Assembly (NCBI GenBank): GCA_902476265.1
Contig: CABSCP010000016.1
Coordinates: 1-64,000, forward strand
Reading direction: 5' to 3'
Length of the DNA: 64,000 nucleotides
From: an uncultured Lachnospiraceae bacterium
GTDB lineage: Bacteria; Bacillota; Clostridia; Lachnospirales; Lachnospiraceae
Below, piece after piece: positions 37,821 through 45,998 of this stretch. Below the pieces are notes generated by a model, which was given only the letters and a program-made list of their open reading frames with translations, did no database searches and was not told the DNA's origin. Positions within the stretch are counted from its first letter, which is position 1; each line of letters starts with the position of its first letter. Position numbers and translations under genes: made by a program.

Positions 37821-38690
37821 ATGGAACGGGACAAGACAGCGGCAGCCGTCAGAATTGTGGCGGACAGCACCTGTGATCTCTCACAGGATTTGATAGAAAA
37901 GTATGGGATTTCCATACTGCCATTGCATATCGTGCTGGAGATGGAAAGCTTTTGTGACGGAGACGAAATTTCGCCCGACGAAATTTATGCCTGGTCGGAG
38001 AAGAATAAAAAAACGCCCAAAACCGCAGCGGTGGGCTTTGACCGGGCTATGGATCTGATGAAGTCCATGCAGGAAAAAGGGGAGGAAGTCATTTTTATCG
38101 GGATTTCGGAAGCCATGTCCACCACCTGTAATGTGATGCGGATGGTCAGGGAAGAACTTCATTATGAAAAGATGTTTGTGGTGGATTCCATGAACCTGTC
38201 CACAGGGATCGGCCTGCTGGTGCTCCGGGCGGCAGAAATGGCCGGAGACGGATACCGGGCGGAAGAGATTGTGCAAATGCTGGAGAAAATCCGGGAAAAG
38301 GTGCGCGCCAGCTTTGTGGTGGAGCGGCTGGACTATCTCGCCATGGGAGGCCGGTGTTCGGCGGTGACGGCGCTGCTGGGAACGACCCTTCATTTAAAAC
38401 CCAGGATTGAAGTGAACGGCGGAAAAATGTCCGCCGGTAAGAAATACCGCGGCGGACAGGATAAGGTGATTTTAAAATATGTGCAGGAAATGAAGGATGC
38501 GCTGCTTATCGCGGATCCGGAACGGGTATTCATCACCCACTCCGGCTGCAGGGAAGAAACCATCGGAGAGGTGAAGGCGTTTCTGGAGAGCCTGAACCGA
38601 TTTCGGGAAATCTGCATCACCAGGGCCGGCGGCGTCATTTCCAGCCACTGCGGCCCCGGGACGCTGGGCGTGCTGTATCTGGAATCATAA
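37821..38690 (+). CDS. DegV family fatty-acid-binding protein
   Basis: A cytoplasmic protein that binds fatty acids for the FakA kinase in Firmicutes. The signature VADSTCDLSQDLIEKYGISILPLHI opens the fold, and RLDYLAMGGR and CGPGTLGVLY are typical. Start 37821 is preferred since GAGGGAGGA lies seven bases ahead; the ATG at 37803 overlaps the MATE stop. The C-terminus overlaps the convergent HxlR gene by six bases. No FakA is in the window. Confidence 0.9.
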   Translation: MERDKTAAAVRIVADSTCDLSQDLIEKYGISILPLHIVLEMESFCDGDEISPDEIYAWSEKNKKTPKTAAVGFDRAMDLMKSMQEKGEEVIFIGISEAMSTTCNVMRMVREELHYEKMFVVDSMNLSTGIGLLVLRAAEMAGDGYRAEEIVQMLEKIREKVRASFVVERLDYLAMGGRCSAVTALLGTTLHLKPRIEVNGGKMSAGKKYRGGQDKVILKYVQEMKDALLIADPERVFITHSGCREETIGEVKAFLESLNRFREICITRAGGVISSHCGPGTLGVLYLES

Positions 38691-39161
38691 AGAGGAATGA
38701 GCGTGACAGGAGCAGGAGGGACAGCCCTCCTGTTTTTTTGTTGAAGAGCAGGGGGCATTTTCCACGACAGGATTGCCGGATTCCGTCTTTGCCGTCATGG
38801 AACAGGCGGGCGTCAGCCCTTCTTTTTCCATGAGAGCGCTGCCCCAACGGTACATGGCCTCCAAAATGGGGAAAAGGCTTTTTCCCAGAGGGGTCAGGGA
38901 ATATTCCACTTTGGGAGGGACCACCGGATAGACCGCCCGCAGGATCAGACCATCCTCTTCCAGTTCCCGCAGCTGCTGGGTGAGCATTTTGGGCGTGGCT
39001 TCGGGGACCAAACGGCGCAGCTGGTTAAAGCGCAGGGTCTGACCGGTCAGATGCCACAGAAGAAGAGCTTTGTATTTCCCTCCGATCAGATGAATGGTAG
39101 CGGATACCGGACAGTTTCTGTTGAGAGAAGCGTTTTTATCGTTTGTTTGTGCAGCGCTCAT
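38685..39161 (-). CDS. HxlR family regulator with a Cys-rich C-terminal tail
   Basis: A winged-helix repressor-type protein of 158 residues. The HxlR core spans about 15-112, with the conserved N-terminal Cys17 in NRNCPVSATIHLIGGKYK, the position used for redox or electrophile sensing in YodB and HypR. A tail of about 40 residues adds Cys120, 138, 147, 150 and 152 and two His, which could bind metal. The start at 39161 follows AGGAGG; the longer upstream frame has no site. It is divergent from the copper ATPase gene and probably controls it. Part of the tail is encoded by a terminator, so it may be incidental. Confidence 0.85.
   Translation of the reverse strand: MSAAQTNDKNASLNRNCPVSATIHLIGGKYKALLLWHLTGQTLRFNQLRRLVPEATPKMLTQQLRELEEDGLILRAVYPVVPPKVEYSLTPLGKSLFPILEAMYRWGSALMEKEGLTPACSMTAKTESGNPVVENAPCSSTKKQEGCPSCSCHAHSSL
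38713..38739 (+). terminator. Terminator of the MATE-degV operon, inside the HxlR coding region
   Basis: An 8-bp stem (38713-38720 with 38725-38732) with a 4-base loop is followed by seven T. It lies within the 3' coding end of the HxlR gene on the other strand. Confidence 0.8.
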
Positions 39162-39210
39162 GAGGACCTCCTTTGTTTTGTGCCTGTGAAGAACAGGCGG
39201 CTGAGAGTAC

Positions 39211-39230
39211 AGTATCTTTTTGGATAGTAT
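39211..39230. promoter_or_regulatory. Dyad in the hxlR-copA intergenic region
   Basis: The minus strand reads ACTATC, six bases, GATACT, a near-palindrome similar in size to known HxlR/YodB operators. It lies between the two divergent genes. Confidence 0.4.
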
Positions 39231-39249
39231 ATTACAAAATAGTGCATTC

Positions 39250-39277
39250 TTACAATTTTCATAATAATTGTTATAAT
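39250..39277 (+). promoter_or_regulatory. Promoter of the copper ATPase gene
   Basis: TTACAA (39250-39255) and a perfect TATAAT (39272-39277) are 16 bases apart. Confidence 0.6.
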
Positions 39278-39327
39278 GGTAGCAAATGATAATAGCAAAG
39301 TCAAACAAAACAGAAGGAGGCGATGGT

Positions 39328-41991
39328 TTGAAAAAAGAAGTGTTCGATATCACCGGCATGACCTGTTCCGCCTGTTCCGCCCGGATTGAAAAAGGGATCT
39401 CCGGGATGGACGGGGCCGAACAGGTCAGCGTAAATCTTTTAAAGAACAGCATGGCGGTGACTTATGACGAAAGCCGGCTGAATCCCGATAAAATTGTGGA
39501 AAAGGTGGAAGATATCGGCTATGGGGCAGCTCTGCGTCGGAATCCTTCGGAAAGCGCCGGCGGCAAAAGGGCCGCGGCGGCCGAAAAAGGAGGCGGCGCG
39601 GCGGAAGCGGAAATGCAGCGCATGAAAAAGCGGCTGATTGTTTCTCTCGTCTTTACGATCCCGCTGTTTTATATTTCCATGGGACATATGGCGGGGTGGC
39701 CGCTGCCGGATTTTTTGCTGGGCATGGAAAACGCCATGATTTTTGCCTTCACCCAATTTCTGCTGGTGCTGCCGGTGCTGATCGCAGGAGGACACTATTT
39801 CGCCCACGGATTTAAAAATCTCTGGCGGCGTTCTCCTAATATGGACTCCCTGATCGCCCTGGGTTCCGGTGCTGCATTTGTATATGGCATTTATGCGATT
39901 TACAAAATCGCCTGGGGATTCGGGCACGATGATATGGATTTGATCCACCGGTTTTCCATGGATTTATATTTTGAATCCGCGGGCATGATCCTCACGCTGA
40001 TCACGCTGGGAAAATTCATGGAAGCCCGGGCAAAATCCAGGACCTCCGAAGCCATTACAAAGCTGATGGATCTGGCGCCCAAGACCGCTGTGGTAGTCAG
40101 GGACGGAAAGGAAGAAGAAATTTCCGTGGATGAAGTCATAAACGGGGATGTCCTGGTGGTCAGGGACGGCGATACGGTCCCGGTGGACGGGAAACTTCTG
40201 GAAGGGTTCGCATCCGTCGACGAATCCGCCATCACCGGGGAAAGCCTTCCGGTGGAAAAACAGGCGGGGGACCGGGTCACCGGCGGTACCATCAATAAGA
40301 CCGGATATTTTCGGATGGAGGCCACCGCGGTAGGGGAAAATACCACGCTTTCCAGGATCATCGCCCTGGTGGATGAGGCCACTTCTTCCAAAGCGCCCAT
40401 CGCCAAACTGGCGGATAAGGTCAGCGGGATTTTTGTGCCGGTGGTAATCACCATTGCGCTGCTTGCGGCCATTGTCTGGATTGTCTGCGGATACAGTTTT
40501 GAATTCGCCCTTTCCATCGCCATTTCCGTGCTGGTTATTTCCTGCCCCTGTGCGCTGGGGCTGGCTACGCCTACTGCCATCATGGTGGGAACAGGACGGG
40601 GCGCGGTCAACGGCATTTTAATCAAATCCGCCGAAGCGCTGGAAATTACCCACAGCATTGATACCGTGGTGCTGGACAAAACAGGGACTGTGACGGAAGG
40701 CAAACCGGTGGTCACGGATATCATCGCTTTTGGGGAAAACGGACAGCCGGCCCAAGAAAACAGCGGGGATTTCCAAAAACTGTTGTCCGTTGCGGCATCT
40801 TTGGAGAAAATGTCCAGTCATCCACTGGCGGAAGCGATTCTTTTAAAAGCGCAGGAAAGCGGAGCAGTTCTGGAAGAGGTGCGGGATTACCGGATGATTC
40901 CCGGGCAGGGAATCTCAGGCATGATTCAGGGCAGGAAGATCCTGGCGGGAAACAGAAAGCTGATGGAAGCGGAAGGTATTTTGGCAGACCACCTTGCGGC
41001 AGAGCAGGAAAGGCTTGCGGACGAAGGAAAGACACCGCTCTTTTTTGCGGAGGACGGCAGGCTGCTGGGGCTGATCGCCGCGGCGGATGTGGTGAAGCCC
41101 ACCAGCAGAAAAGCCATCGCCCGGATGCTGGAGATGGGCATGGATGTGATCATGCTCACCGGAGACAATGCCCGGACGGCGGAGGCCATCAAACGGCAGG
41201 TGGGGCTGAAAAATGTGATCGCCGATGTGCTGCCCCAGGATAAGGAACGCAAGATCAACAGCCTTCAGGAAGAGGGCAGAAAGGTAGCCATGGTGGGCGA
41301 CGGGATCAACGATGCGCCGGCGCTTGCAAGGGCGGACGTAGGAATCGCCATCGGCGCGGGAACCGACGTTGCCATCGAATCTGCGGACATCGTGCTGATG
41401 AAGAGCGATCTGATGGATGTGCCGTCGGCAGTCAGTTTAAGCCGTGCTGTGATGAGAAACATCAAACAGAACCTGTTCTGGGCATTTTTCTATAATGCCA
41501 TTGGAATTCCTGTTGCGGCAGGCGTTTTATACCATGCATTCGGCATTCTTCTAAACCCCATGATTGCAGCGGCGGCCATGAGCTTTTCGTCCGTTTCGGT
41601 AGTGTCCAATGCATTGAGACTGCGGTTTTTTACGCCGAAGTGGAAGTATGAGAGCGCAGCGGGGGAAAAATATCAGTCCGTCACAGGAGACAGGCCAGTA
41701 TCAGACGGTAGAAAGGCAGACGATAACAAGCAGGTTTTTGCTGCAAAATGCAGCCTGAATATAGAAGAAAAAGGAGAAAAAAACATGAAAAAAACGATGG
41801 AAATCGAAGGAATGATGTGTATGCACTGTGTAAAAGCGGTGGAGAAGGCGCTTGGCGGCGTGGACGGTGTTACCGGCGTCAGGGTGAACCTGGAGGAAAA
41901 GAAGGCGGAAGTAGAAGGCGAAGCGCTGAATGAAGAAGCGCTGACACAGGCCATCGTGGATGCAGGCTACGAAGTGAAAGGGATTCACTGA
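39328..41991 (+). CDS. copA: Copper-translocating P-type ATPase with a CopZ-like C-terminal domain
   Basis: It pumps Cu(I) across the membrane. From TTG 39328 (seven bases after AGGAGG; the nearby ATG is out of frame) the protein has 887 residues. An N-terminal metal-binding domain has CSAC at 13-16. The membrane CPC motif is at 406-408, phosphorylated Asp450 is in DKTGT, and MVGDGINDAPAL follows. After the usual ATPase end comes a linker of about 50 residues and a second metal-binding domain, with CMHC at 831-834. That last part looks like a whole copper chaperone joined in frame. Neighbour: divergent HxlR regulator. Confidence 0.93.
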   Translation: MKKEVFDITGMTCSACSARIEKGISGMDGAEQVSVNLLKNSMAVTYDESRLNPDKIVEKVEDIGYGAALRRNPSESAGGKRAAAAEKGGGAAEAEMQRMKKRLIVSLVFTIPLFYISMGHMAGWPLPDFLLGMENAMIFAFTQFLLVLPVLIAGGHYFAHGFKNLWRRSPNMDSLIALGSGAAFVYGIYAIYKIAWGFGHDDMDLIHRFSMDLYFESAGMILTLITLGKFMEARAKSRTSEAITKLMDLAPKTAVVVRDGKEEEISVDEVINGDVLVVRDGDTVPVDGKLLEGFASVDESAITGESLPVEKQAGDRVTGGTINKTGYFRMEATAVGENTTLSRIIALVDEATSSKAPIAKLADKVSGIFVPVVITIALLAAIVWIVCGYSFEFALSIAISVLVISCPCALGLATPTAIMVGTGRGAVNGILIKSAEALEITHSIDTVVLDKTGTVTEGKPVVTDIIAFGENGQPAQENSGDFQKLLSVAASLEKMSSHPLAEAILLKAQESGAVLEEVRDYRMIPGQGISGMIQGRKILAGNRKLMEAEGILADHLAAEQERLADEGKTPLFFAEDGRLLGLIAAADVVKPTSRKAIARMLEMGMDVIMLTGDNARTAEAIKRQVGLKNVIADVLPQDKERKINSLQEEGRKVAMVGDGINDAPALARADVGIAIGAGTDVAIESADIVLMKSDLMDVPSAVSLSRAVMRNIKQNLFWAFFYNAIGIPVAAGVLYHAFGILLNPMIAAAAMSFSSVSVVSNALRLRFFTPKWKYESAAGEKYQSVTGDRPVSDGRKADDNKQVFAAKCSLNIEEKGEKNMKKTMEIEGMMCMHCVKAVEKALGGVDGVTGVRVNLEEKKAEVEGEALNEEALTQAIVDAGYEVKGIH
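41785..41991 (+). CDS. Possible separately translated CopZ-like copper chaperone
   Basis: In frame inside the 3' end of copA, an ATG at 41785 lies eight bases after AAGGAG (41771-41776). The encoded 68 residues, beginning MKKTMEIEGMMCMHC, match the size and fold of free CopZ chaperones. Either this is a fused domain only, or internal initiation also makes free chaperone. The sequence allows both. Confidence 0.45.
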   Translation: MKKTMEIEGMMCMHCVKAVEKALGGVDGVTGVRVNLEEKKAEVEGEALNEEALTQAIVDAGYEVKGIH

Positions 41992-42089
41992 AAGAATATT
42001 TTATGGCATTTTTATGTATATGAAGCAGCAGGATTCCGGCTGCGCCTGTACCGGTAAAAGGACAGCGTTCCCGGAAGGCAAAGTCGTGT

Positions 42090-42998
42090 TTAGAGGAGGT
42101 CCGAATAAAAGCAATAACTGTTTTTTCCATTGCGCTTGGCAGTGTACATGGCCGTATCTGCCGCTTCATATAAAGAGAGATAAGACACCCCGTCCCCGGG
42201 AAAACGGGAAATGCCGATGCTGGCTGTGAGCATGCCGCCCGCCAGCTGTGAAAATCGGTTCAGAAGTCTTCCGGCGCGTTGTATGGCGATAGAAGCGCCG
42301 GAAGCATCTGGCATGAAAATGATGAATTCATCACCGCCGATACGGCCGATGATATCGGCCGGGCGGAATTCTTTTTCCATTTCTTCCGCAAAAAGTGCCA
42401 AAATCCGGTCGCCGGCAGAATGCCCCAGCGTATCATTGATTTCTTTAAAATTATCAATATCAAGCATGAATAAATAACCGTCCTTAATCTGGGACAGCAG
42501 TTCGGAAATCTTTTTTTCTGCGCATTCGCGGTTCAGAGCGCCGGTCATGGCGTCTCTGGAATATTTTTCGATTATTTCCTGCTGATGAAGCCGTTCTTCA
42601 TGGATGTCCATCAGTTTTCCAATCAATATAGAGGGAGCCCCTTTTTTATGGCGGAGCTGGCAGTCCACCCAACGATATTCCCTGTTCCGGTCAAGAAGGC
42701 GCAGAGGAAAGCTCCTGATTTTGTCCATCGGGATGCTGTCGGCGTTTCTCAGGGGTTCCAAAAGAGTTTCCAAATCTGCAGGGTGTATAAAATTCAGGGG
42801 CGGATCCTTTTGGAAAGGATACAGTTCATTATGGGATATCGGATGAAAACGACACGAAATGTTTGAGGTGAAATGCAGCGAGCGGTCCTCGGAATCATAT
42901 TCAAACAATATGGTATCAGGAAATTGGGCGAGGAGGTCATAGGAGACGCTTTTCGGGATCAATTGAGAATGGTCTGTGCTGGTTTTCATCTTCGTCAC
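42090..42998 (-). CDS. Diguanylate cyclase (PAS-GGDEF)
   Basis: It should make cyclic di-GMP. A PAS-like sensor fills about residues 20-135 and the GGDEF domain about 145-300. The active-site motif is intact (GGDEF at 221-225), and the product-inhibition site RxxD is present at 212-215, five residues upstream as expected. There are no membrane helices, so the sensor is cytoplasmic. The gene is divergent from the XRE/ATPase pair and its promoter shares the -10 sequence with theirs. Confidence 0.93.
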   Translation of the reverse strand: MTKMKTSTDHSQLIPKSVSYDLLAQFPDTILFEYDSEDRSLHFTSNISCRFHPISHNELYPFQKDPPLNFIHPADLETLLEPLRNADSIPMDKIRSFPLRLLDRNREYRWVDCQLRHKKGAPSILIGKLMDIHEERLHQQEIIEKYSRDAMTGALNRECAEKKISELLSQIKDGYLFMLDIDNFKEINDTLGHSAGDRILALFAEEMEKEFRPADIIGRIGGDEFIIFMPDASGASIAIQRAGRLLNRFSQLAGGMLTASIGISRFPGDGVSYLSLYEAADTAMYTAKRNGKNSYCFYSDLL

Positions 42999-43024
42999 CG
43001 CTTTCCTGACAGCTGATTTATGTA

Positions 43025-43075
43025 TTTACAAGTTTTCACTATTCTGATTATAATACTTTAGAAGAGTTTTCTCAA
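43025..43075. promoter_or_regulatory. Overlapping face-to-face promoters
   Basis: Plus strand: TTTACA (43025-43030) and TATAAT (43049-43054), 18-base spacer. Minus strand: TTGAGA (43075-43070) and TATAAT (43052-43047), 17-base spacer. Both -10 elements use the same ATTATAAT palindrome, so the two promoters exclude each other. A further plus-strand candidate (TAAAAT near 43107) lies closer to the XRE gene. Confidence 0.5.
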
Positions 43076-43139
43076 CTATAACCGCTTAATAATTAATTCT
43101 ATAGAGGATAAAATACTTCTATGGTATGGAGGAAGCGGA

Positions 43140-43478
43140 ATGGAAAACTTATTAAAACAGATGGGAAACCGGATTTTGCAACGGAGGAAACAGCTTAGGA
43201 TGACACAGGAAGAACTGGCGGAGAAAGCCGGTCTGATGCCTCAGACAATCTCGACAGCGGAACTGGGGAAGAAAGCGCTGCGGCCGGAAAATATTATCAG
43301 GATCTGTACGGCGCTGGATATCACAACGGACTATCTGCTGCTTGGCAGGATCAACGAGGCCAGCGTATCGCTGCTTACCGGCAAGATCGCGCAGCTTCCG
43401 CCCGATAAATACTGTCATCTGGAAGACATTATAGACAGTTATATGGCGGCTGTCCTGGAAAAAGAACAGGAGATGTAA
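43140..43478 (+). CDS. XRE family transcriptional regulator
   Basis: A small (112-residue) DNA-binding protein with an HTH_3 domain at about 12-66 (RRKQLRMTQEELAEKAGLMPQTIS). The remaining 45 residues are helical and unrecognised. GGAGG precedes the ATG. It is followed 49 bases later by an ATPase gene and is probably in one transcript with it. Confidence 0.87.
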   Translation: MENLLKQMGNRILQRRKQLRMTQEELAEKAGLMPQTISTAELGKKALRPENIIRICTALDITTDYLLLGRINEASVSLLTGKIAQLPPDKYCHLEDIIDSYMAAVLEKEQEM

Positions 43479-43527
43479 AACAAGAGGGCGGGAAAAGACG
43501 CCTGTTAAACCATTGGAGGAACCCGGT

Positions 43528-44379
43528 ATGTATTTGACTCAGTTTCGTTTTCCGGACGAAGATCAGGAATTTCAGTTTTTCATGAGTGTCAAAAGGACCT
43601 GTTACGACAGCTACTATCCTTTTCAGGTGCTGACGAAAACAGGCTTTGAACAGATAGATTTTGAACCGGTCACCATACTGTATGGGGGAAACGGCTGCGG
43701 CAAGACCACGGCGCTCAATGTGATCGCGGAGAAGCTGGGGCTGAAGCGGGAAGCGCTCTATAACCGGTCCAATTTCTTCCGGGATTATACAGATCGGTGC
43801 AGCTTTGAAGTGTGCGGCCGGATTCCGGAGGAGAGCAGGATTATCACCAGCGATGATGTGTTTGACTTCATGCTGAATCTGCGGACACTGAATGAAGGGA
43901 TCGACCGGAAACGGGAGGACCTGTTTGAGGACTATCTGGATACAAAGTACTCCGAATTTCATTTTCAGTCGATGGCGGATCTGGAAAAACTGAAAAAGGT
44001 CAATCTGGCGCGTTCCAAAACCCAGTCAAAATATGTGAGAAAAAATCTGATGGACAATGTCCGGGAACATTCCAACGGAGAAAGCGCTTTTTTATATTTT
44101 ACCGAGAAAATTCAGGAAAATGCGTTGTATCTGCTGGACGAGCCGGAAAACAGCCTGTCCCCCGAAAGGCAGCAGGAGCTGGTGAAATTCCTGGAGGATT
44201 CCGCGCGCTTTTTTGGATGTCAGTTTGTCATTTCCACACATTCACCGTTTCTTCTGGCAATGCGGGGGGCAAAGATTTATGATATGGATGAACGGCCGGT
44301 GGATGTGAAGCGATGGACACAGCTGGAAAATGTGCGGGCCTATTATGAGTTCTTTAAAAAACATGAAAGAGAGTTTTAA
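43528..44379 (+). CDS. AAA/ABC-type ATPase of unknown role
   Basis: A stand-alone cytoplasmic ATPase of 283 residues. Walker A GGNGCGKT is at 53-60, a signature-like segment with NSLSPERQQEL follows the Walker B LLDEPEN, and a switch His is in VISTHSPFLLAM. This is the RecF/ABC-like fold seen in AAA_21-type proteins, but without nuclease, membrane or coiled-coil parts. Start 43528 follows GGAGG by eight bases. I do not recognise its biological role. A very strong terminator follows. Confidence 0.8.
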   Translation: MYLTQFRFPDEDQEFQFFMSVKRTCYDSYYPFQVLTKTGFEQIDFEPVTILYGGNGCGKTTALNVIAEKLGLKREALYNRSNFFRDYTDRCSFEVCGRIPEESRIITSDDVFDFMLNLRTLNEGIDRKREDLFEDYLDTKYSEFHFQSMADLEKLKKVNLARSKTQSKYVRKNLMDNVREHSNGESAFLYFTEKIQENALYLLDEPENSLSPERQQELVKFLEDSARFFGCQFVISTHSPFLLAMRGAKIYDMDERPVDVKRWTQLENVRAYYEFFKKHEREF

Positions 44380-44390
44380 AATTTTGAAGA

Positions 44391-44437
44391 GGCGGTTTCA
44401 CAGTTCAAAGCTCTGAACTGTGAAACCGCCCCTTTTA
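44391..44437 (+). terminator. Terminator after the XRE-ATPase pair
   Basis: A perfect 17-bp stem (44391-44407 with 44414-44430) has a 6-base loop and is followed by CCTTTT. Confidence 0.85.
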
Positions 44438-44525
44438 TAGTTTCTCCAAAAGTGATATGATAAATTGGCGGGGCGTCTGCCCCAAATACAGGAGTTTATG
44501 AAAATCAAAGAGAGGGGTTAATTGA

Positions 44526-45272
44526 ATGAACGAGTATTTACAGAGTGTGAATGCCGGCATTTTTTATCTGCTTGTGGCAGGAGTGCTGGGATTCATCACA
44601 ATCATGTGCTTTGTATTCCTGATCAAAAGCTATCGTGCCGGGATCAGGATCGGCATGGACAAAAAGGTTTTGAAAAAGACAATTACAGCCAGCGCCACTT
44701 TTACGCTGCTGCCATCCATCAGCATCCTGTTGGGAGTAGTGGCCTTAAGCGGCACTCTGGGCGTTCCGTTCTCCTGGCTGCGCCTGTCCGTGATCGGCGC
44801 GCTGCAGTATGAATTGAACGTGGCGGAAATCGCGGCCCAGAGCACAGGCCTTACGGGACTGCATGTGGAAGAACTGAATATGAGCGCCTTTGTGACCATC
44901 GCACTGGTCATGACGGTGGGAATCCTGGGCGGTGTGATCTGCTGTATCTTTTTCCTGAAAAAGTATCTGGGGAAAATCCAAAAAGCGCCGAAGAAAGAAA
45001 AGACCGGAAAGCCCGGATTTGGCGCCCATGCCACCACGGCCATGTTCATCGGTCTGTGCGGCGCATATATCGGCGCTTATGTGGGAAAGGCCATTCCCAG
45101 AGAGGGTTCCGACTGGATGCCTCTTTGTGTGGCGCTGATCGCGGCCGCAGCGATGGCGGTATTTGAGTATTTTATCCGGAAAAAAGGGAAAGCCGTCCTG
45201 GAGAATTTCAGCCTGGCGGCCAGTATGCTGATTGCCATGGGCGCCGCGGTGTTGATTCACCTGGCGCTGTAG
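44526..45272 (+). CDS. Membrane protein, DUF5058-like
   Basis: An integral membrane protein of 248 residues with about six helices (near 12-34, 55-78, 115-140, 160-180, 190-205, 220-245). From memory it resembles the DUF5058 family, which has no known function. It begins a three-gene operon with another membrane protein and an M20 peptidase, spaced by about 15 bases each. This suggests a two-part transporter for a peptide or amino-acid conjugate, which is inference. Confidence 0.75.
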   Translation: MNEYLQSVNAGIFYLLVAGVLGFITIMCFVFLIKSYRAGIRIGMDKKVLKKTITASATFTLLPSISILLGVVALSGTLGVPFSWLRLSVIGALQYELNVAEIAAQSTGLTGLHVEELNMSAFVTIALVMTVGILGGVICCIFFLKKYLGKIQKAPKKEKTGKPGFGAHATTAMFIGLCGAYIGAYVGKAIPREGSDWMPLCVALIAAAAMAVFEYFIRKKGKAVLENFSLAASMLIAMGAAVLIHLAL

Positions 45273-45287
45273 GAGGGGAGGCTTAAA

Positions 45288-45983
45288 ATGGAAGAAAAAA
45301 TATTGACGGACAGGGAACGGGAAGCTTTCCTGGAAGAGTTTAACAAAGGACTACACAGACTGGGCCGCGTCATGCTGGCGGCCGCGATTGTACTGCTGGT
45401 CGCAGTGCCCTTTATCATTGGCGCTGTAAACGGCGTGATGCCCGAGGGAAAAGGATTTTTAAGCGGGTTTGCCAAGGTGGGAATCATTTACATACCGGTG
45501 GCGATTGTGGAATTTTTAGTGTATACCCCCATGCTGGGAGTGGGAGGAAGCTATCTCACCTTTCTGACAGGCAATGTGACCAACATGAAGATCCCCTGTG
45601 TGATGAACGCTTCGGATATTGCAAAGACGGAGATGGGAACGCCGGAGAATGAAATTGTTTCCACCATCAGTGTGGCGACCAGCGCCATCGTGACGATGCT
45701 GGTAATTGTGGCGGGAGTGATTCTGCTGGCGCCGCTGCAGCCCGTTTTACAAAGCCCGGTGTTACTGCCCGCTTTTGATAATGTGGTGCCGGCGCTGTTC
45801 GGCGCGCTGGGGCTGAAATATTTTTCCAAAAGCCCGCAGATCGCCTTTGCACCGGTACTTTTGATGACGCTGCTGTGTATTTTTGTGCCTGCGGCCATCG
45901 GACAGACCAGCTTTTTGATGATTCCCTGCGGCGGTCTGGCCCTGCTGATCGGATATGTACTGTTTAAAAAGGATAAACTGTAA
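45288..45983 (+). CDS. Membrane protein of unknown function
   Basis: A 231-residue membrane protein with a soluble, charged N-terminal 28 residues and about five or six helices. Distinctive stretches include GVGGSYLTFLTGNVTNMKIP and VSTISVATSAIVTML. I recognise no named family. It is translated 15 bases after the preceding membrane protein gene, with AGGAGGGGAGG in front, and 15 bases before a peptidase gene. The pair is likely to form a complex. Confidence 0.75.
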   Translation: MEEKILTDREREAFLEEFNKGLHRLGRVMLAAAIVLLVAVPFIIGAVNGVMPEGKGFLSGFAKVGIIYIPVAIVEFLVYTPMLGVGGSYLTFLTGNVTNMKIPCVMNASDIAKTEMGTPENEIVSTISVATSAIVTMLVIVAGVILLAPLQPVLQSPVLLPAFDNVVPALFGALGLKYFSKSPQIAFAPVLLMTLLCIFVPAAIGQTSFLMIPCGGLALLIGYVLFKKDKL

Positions 45984-45998
45984 AGGAGAAGATAGAAC

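Noticed and set aside
39286..39327. Upstream ATG as the copA start
   Set aside because: It lies only nine bases after the likely -10 element; TTG 39328 has an AGGAGG seven bases ahead.
43528..44379. The ATPase as the missing sugar-importer ATPase
   Set aside because: It lacks the MalK/MsmX regulatory domain and length (about 370) and is not near any importer.
44498..44521. A seven-codon leader peptide ahead of the DUF5058-like gene
   Set aside because: It has an ATG near GGAG, but no attenuator or run of one amino acid, so it is most likely chance.
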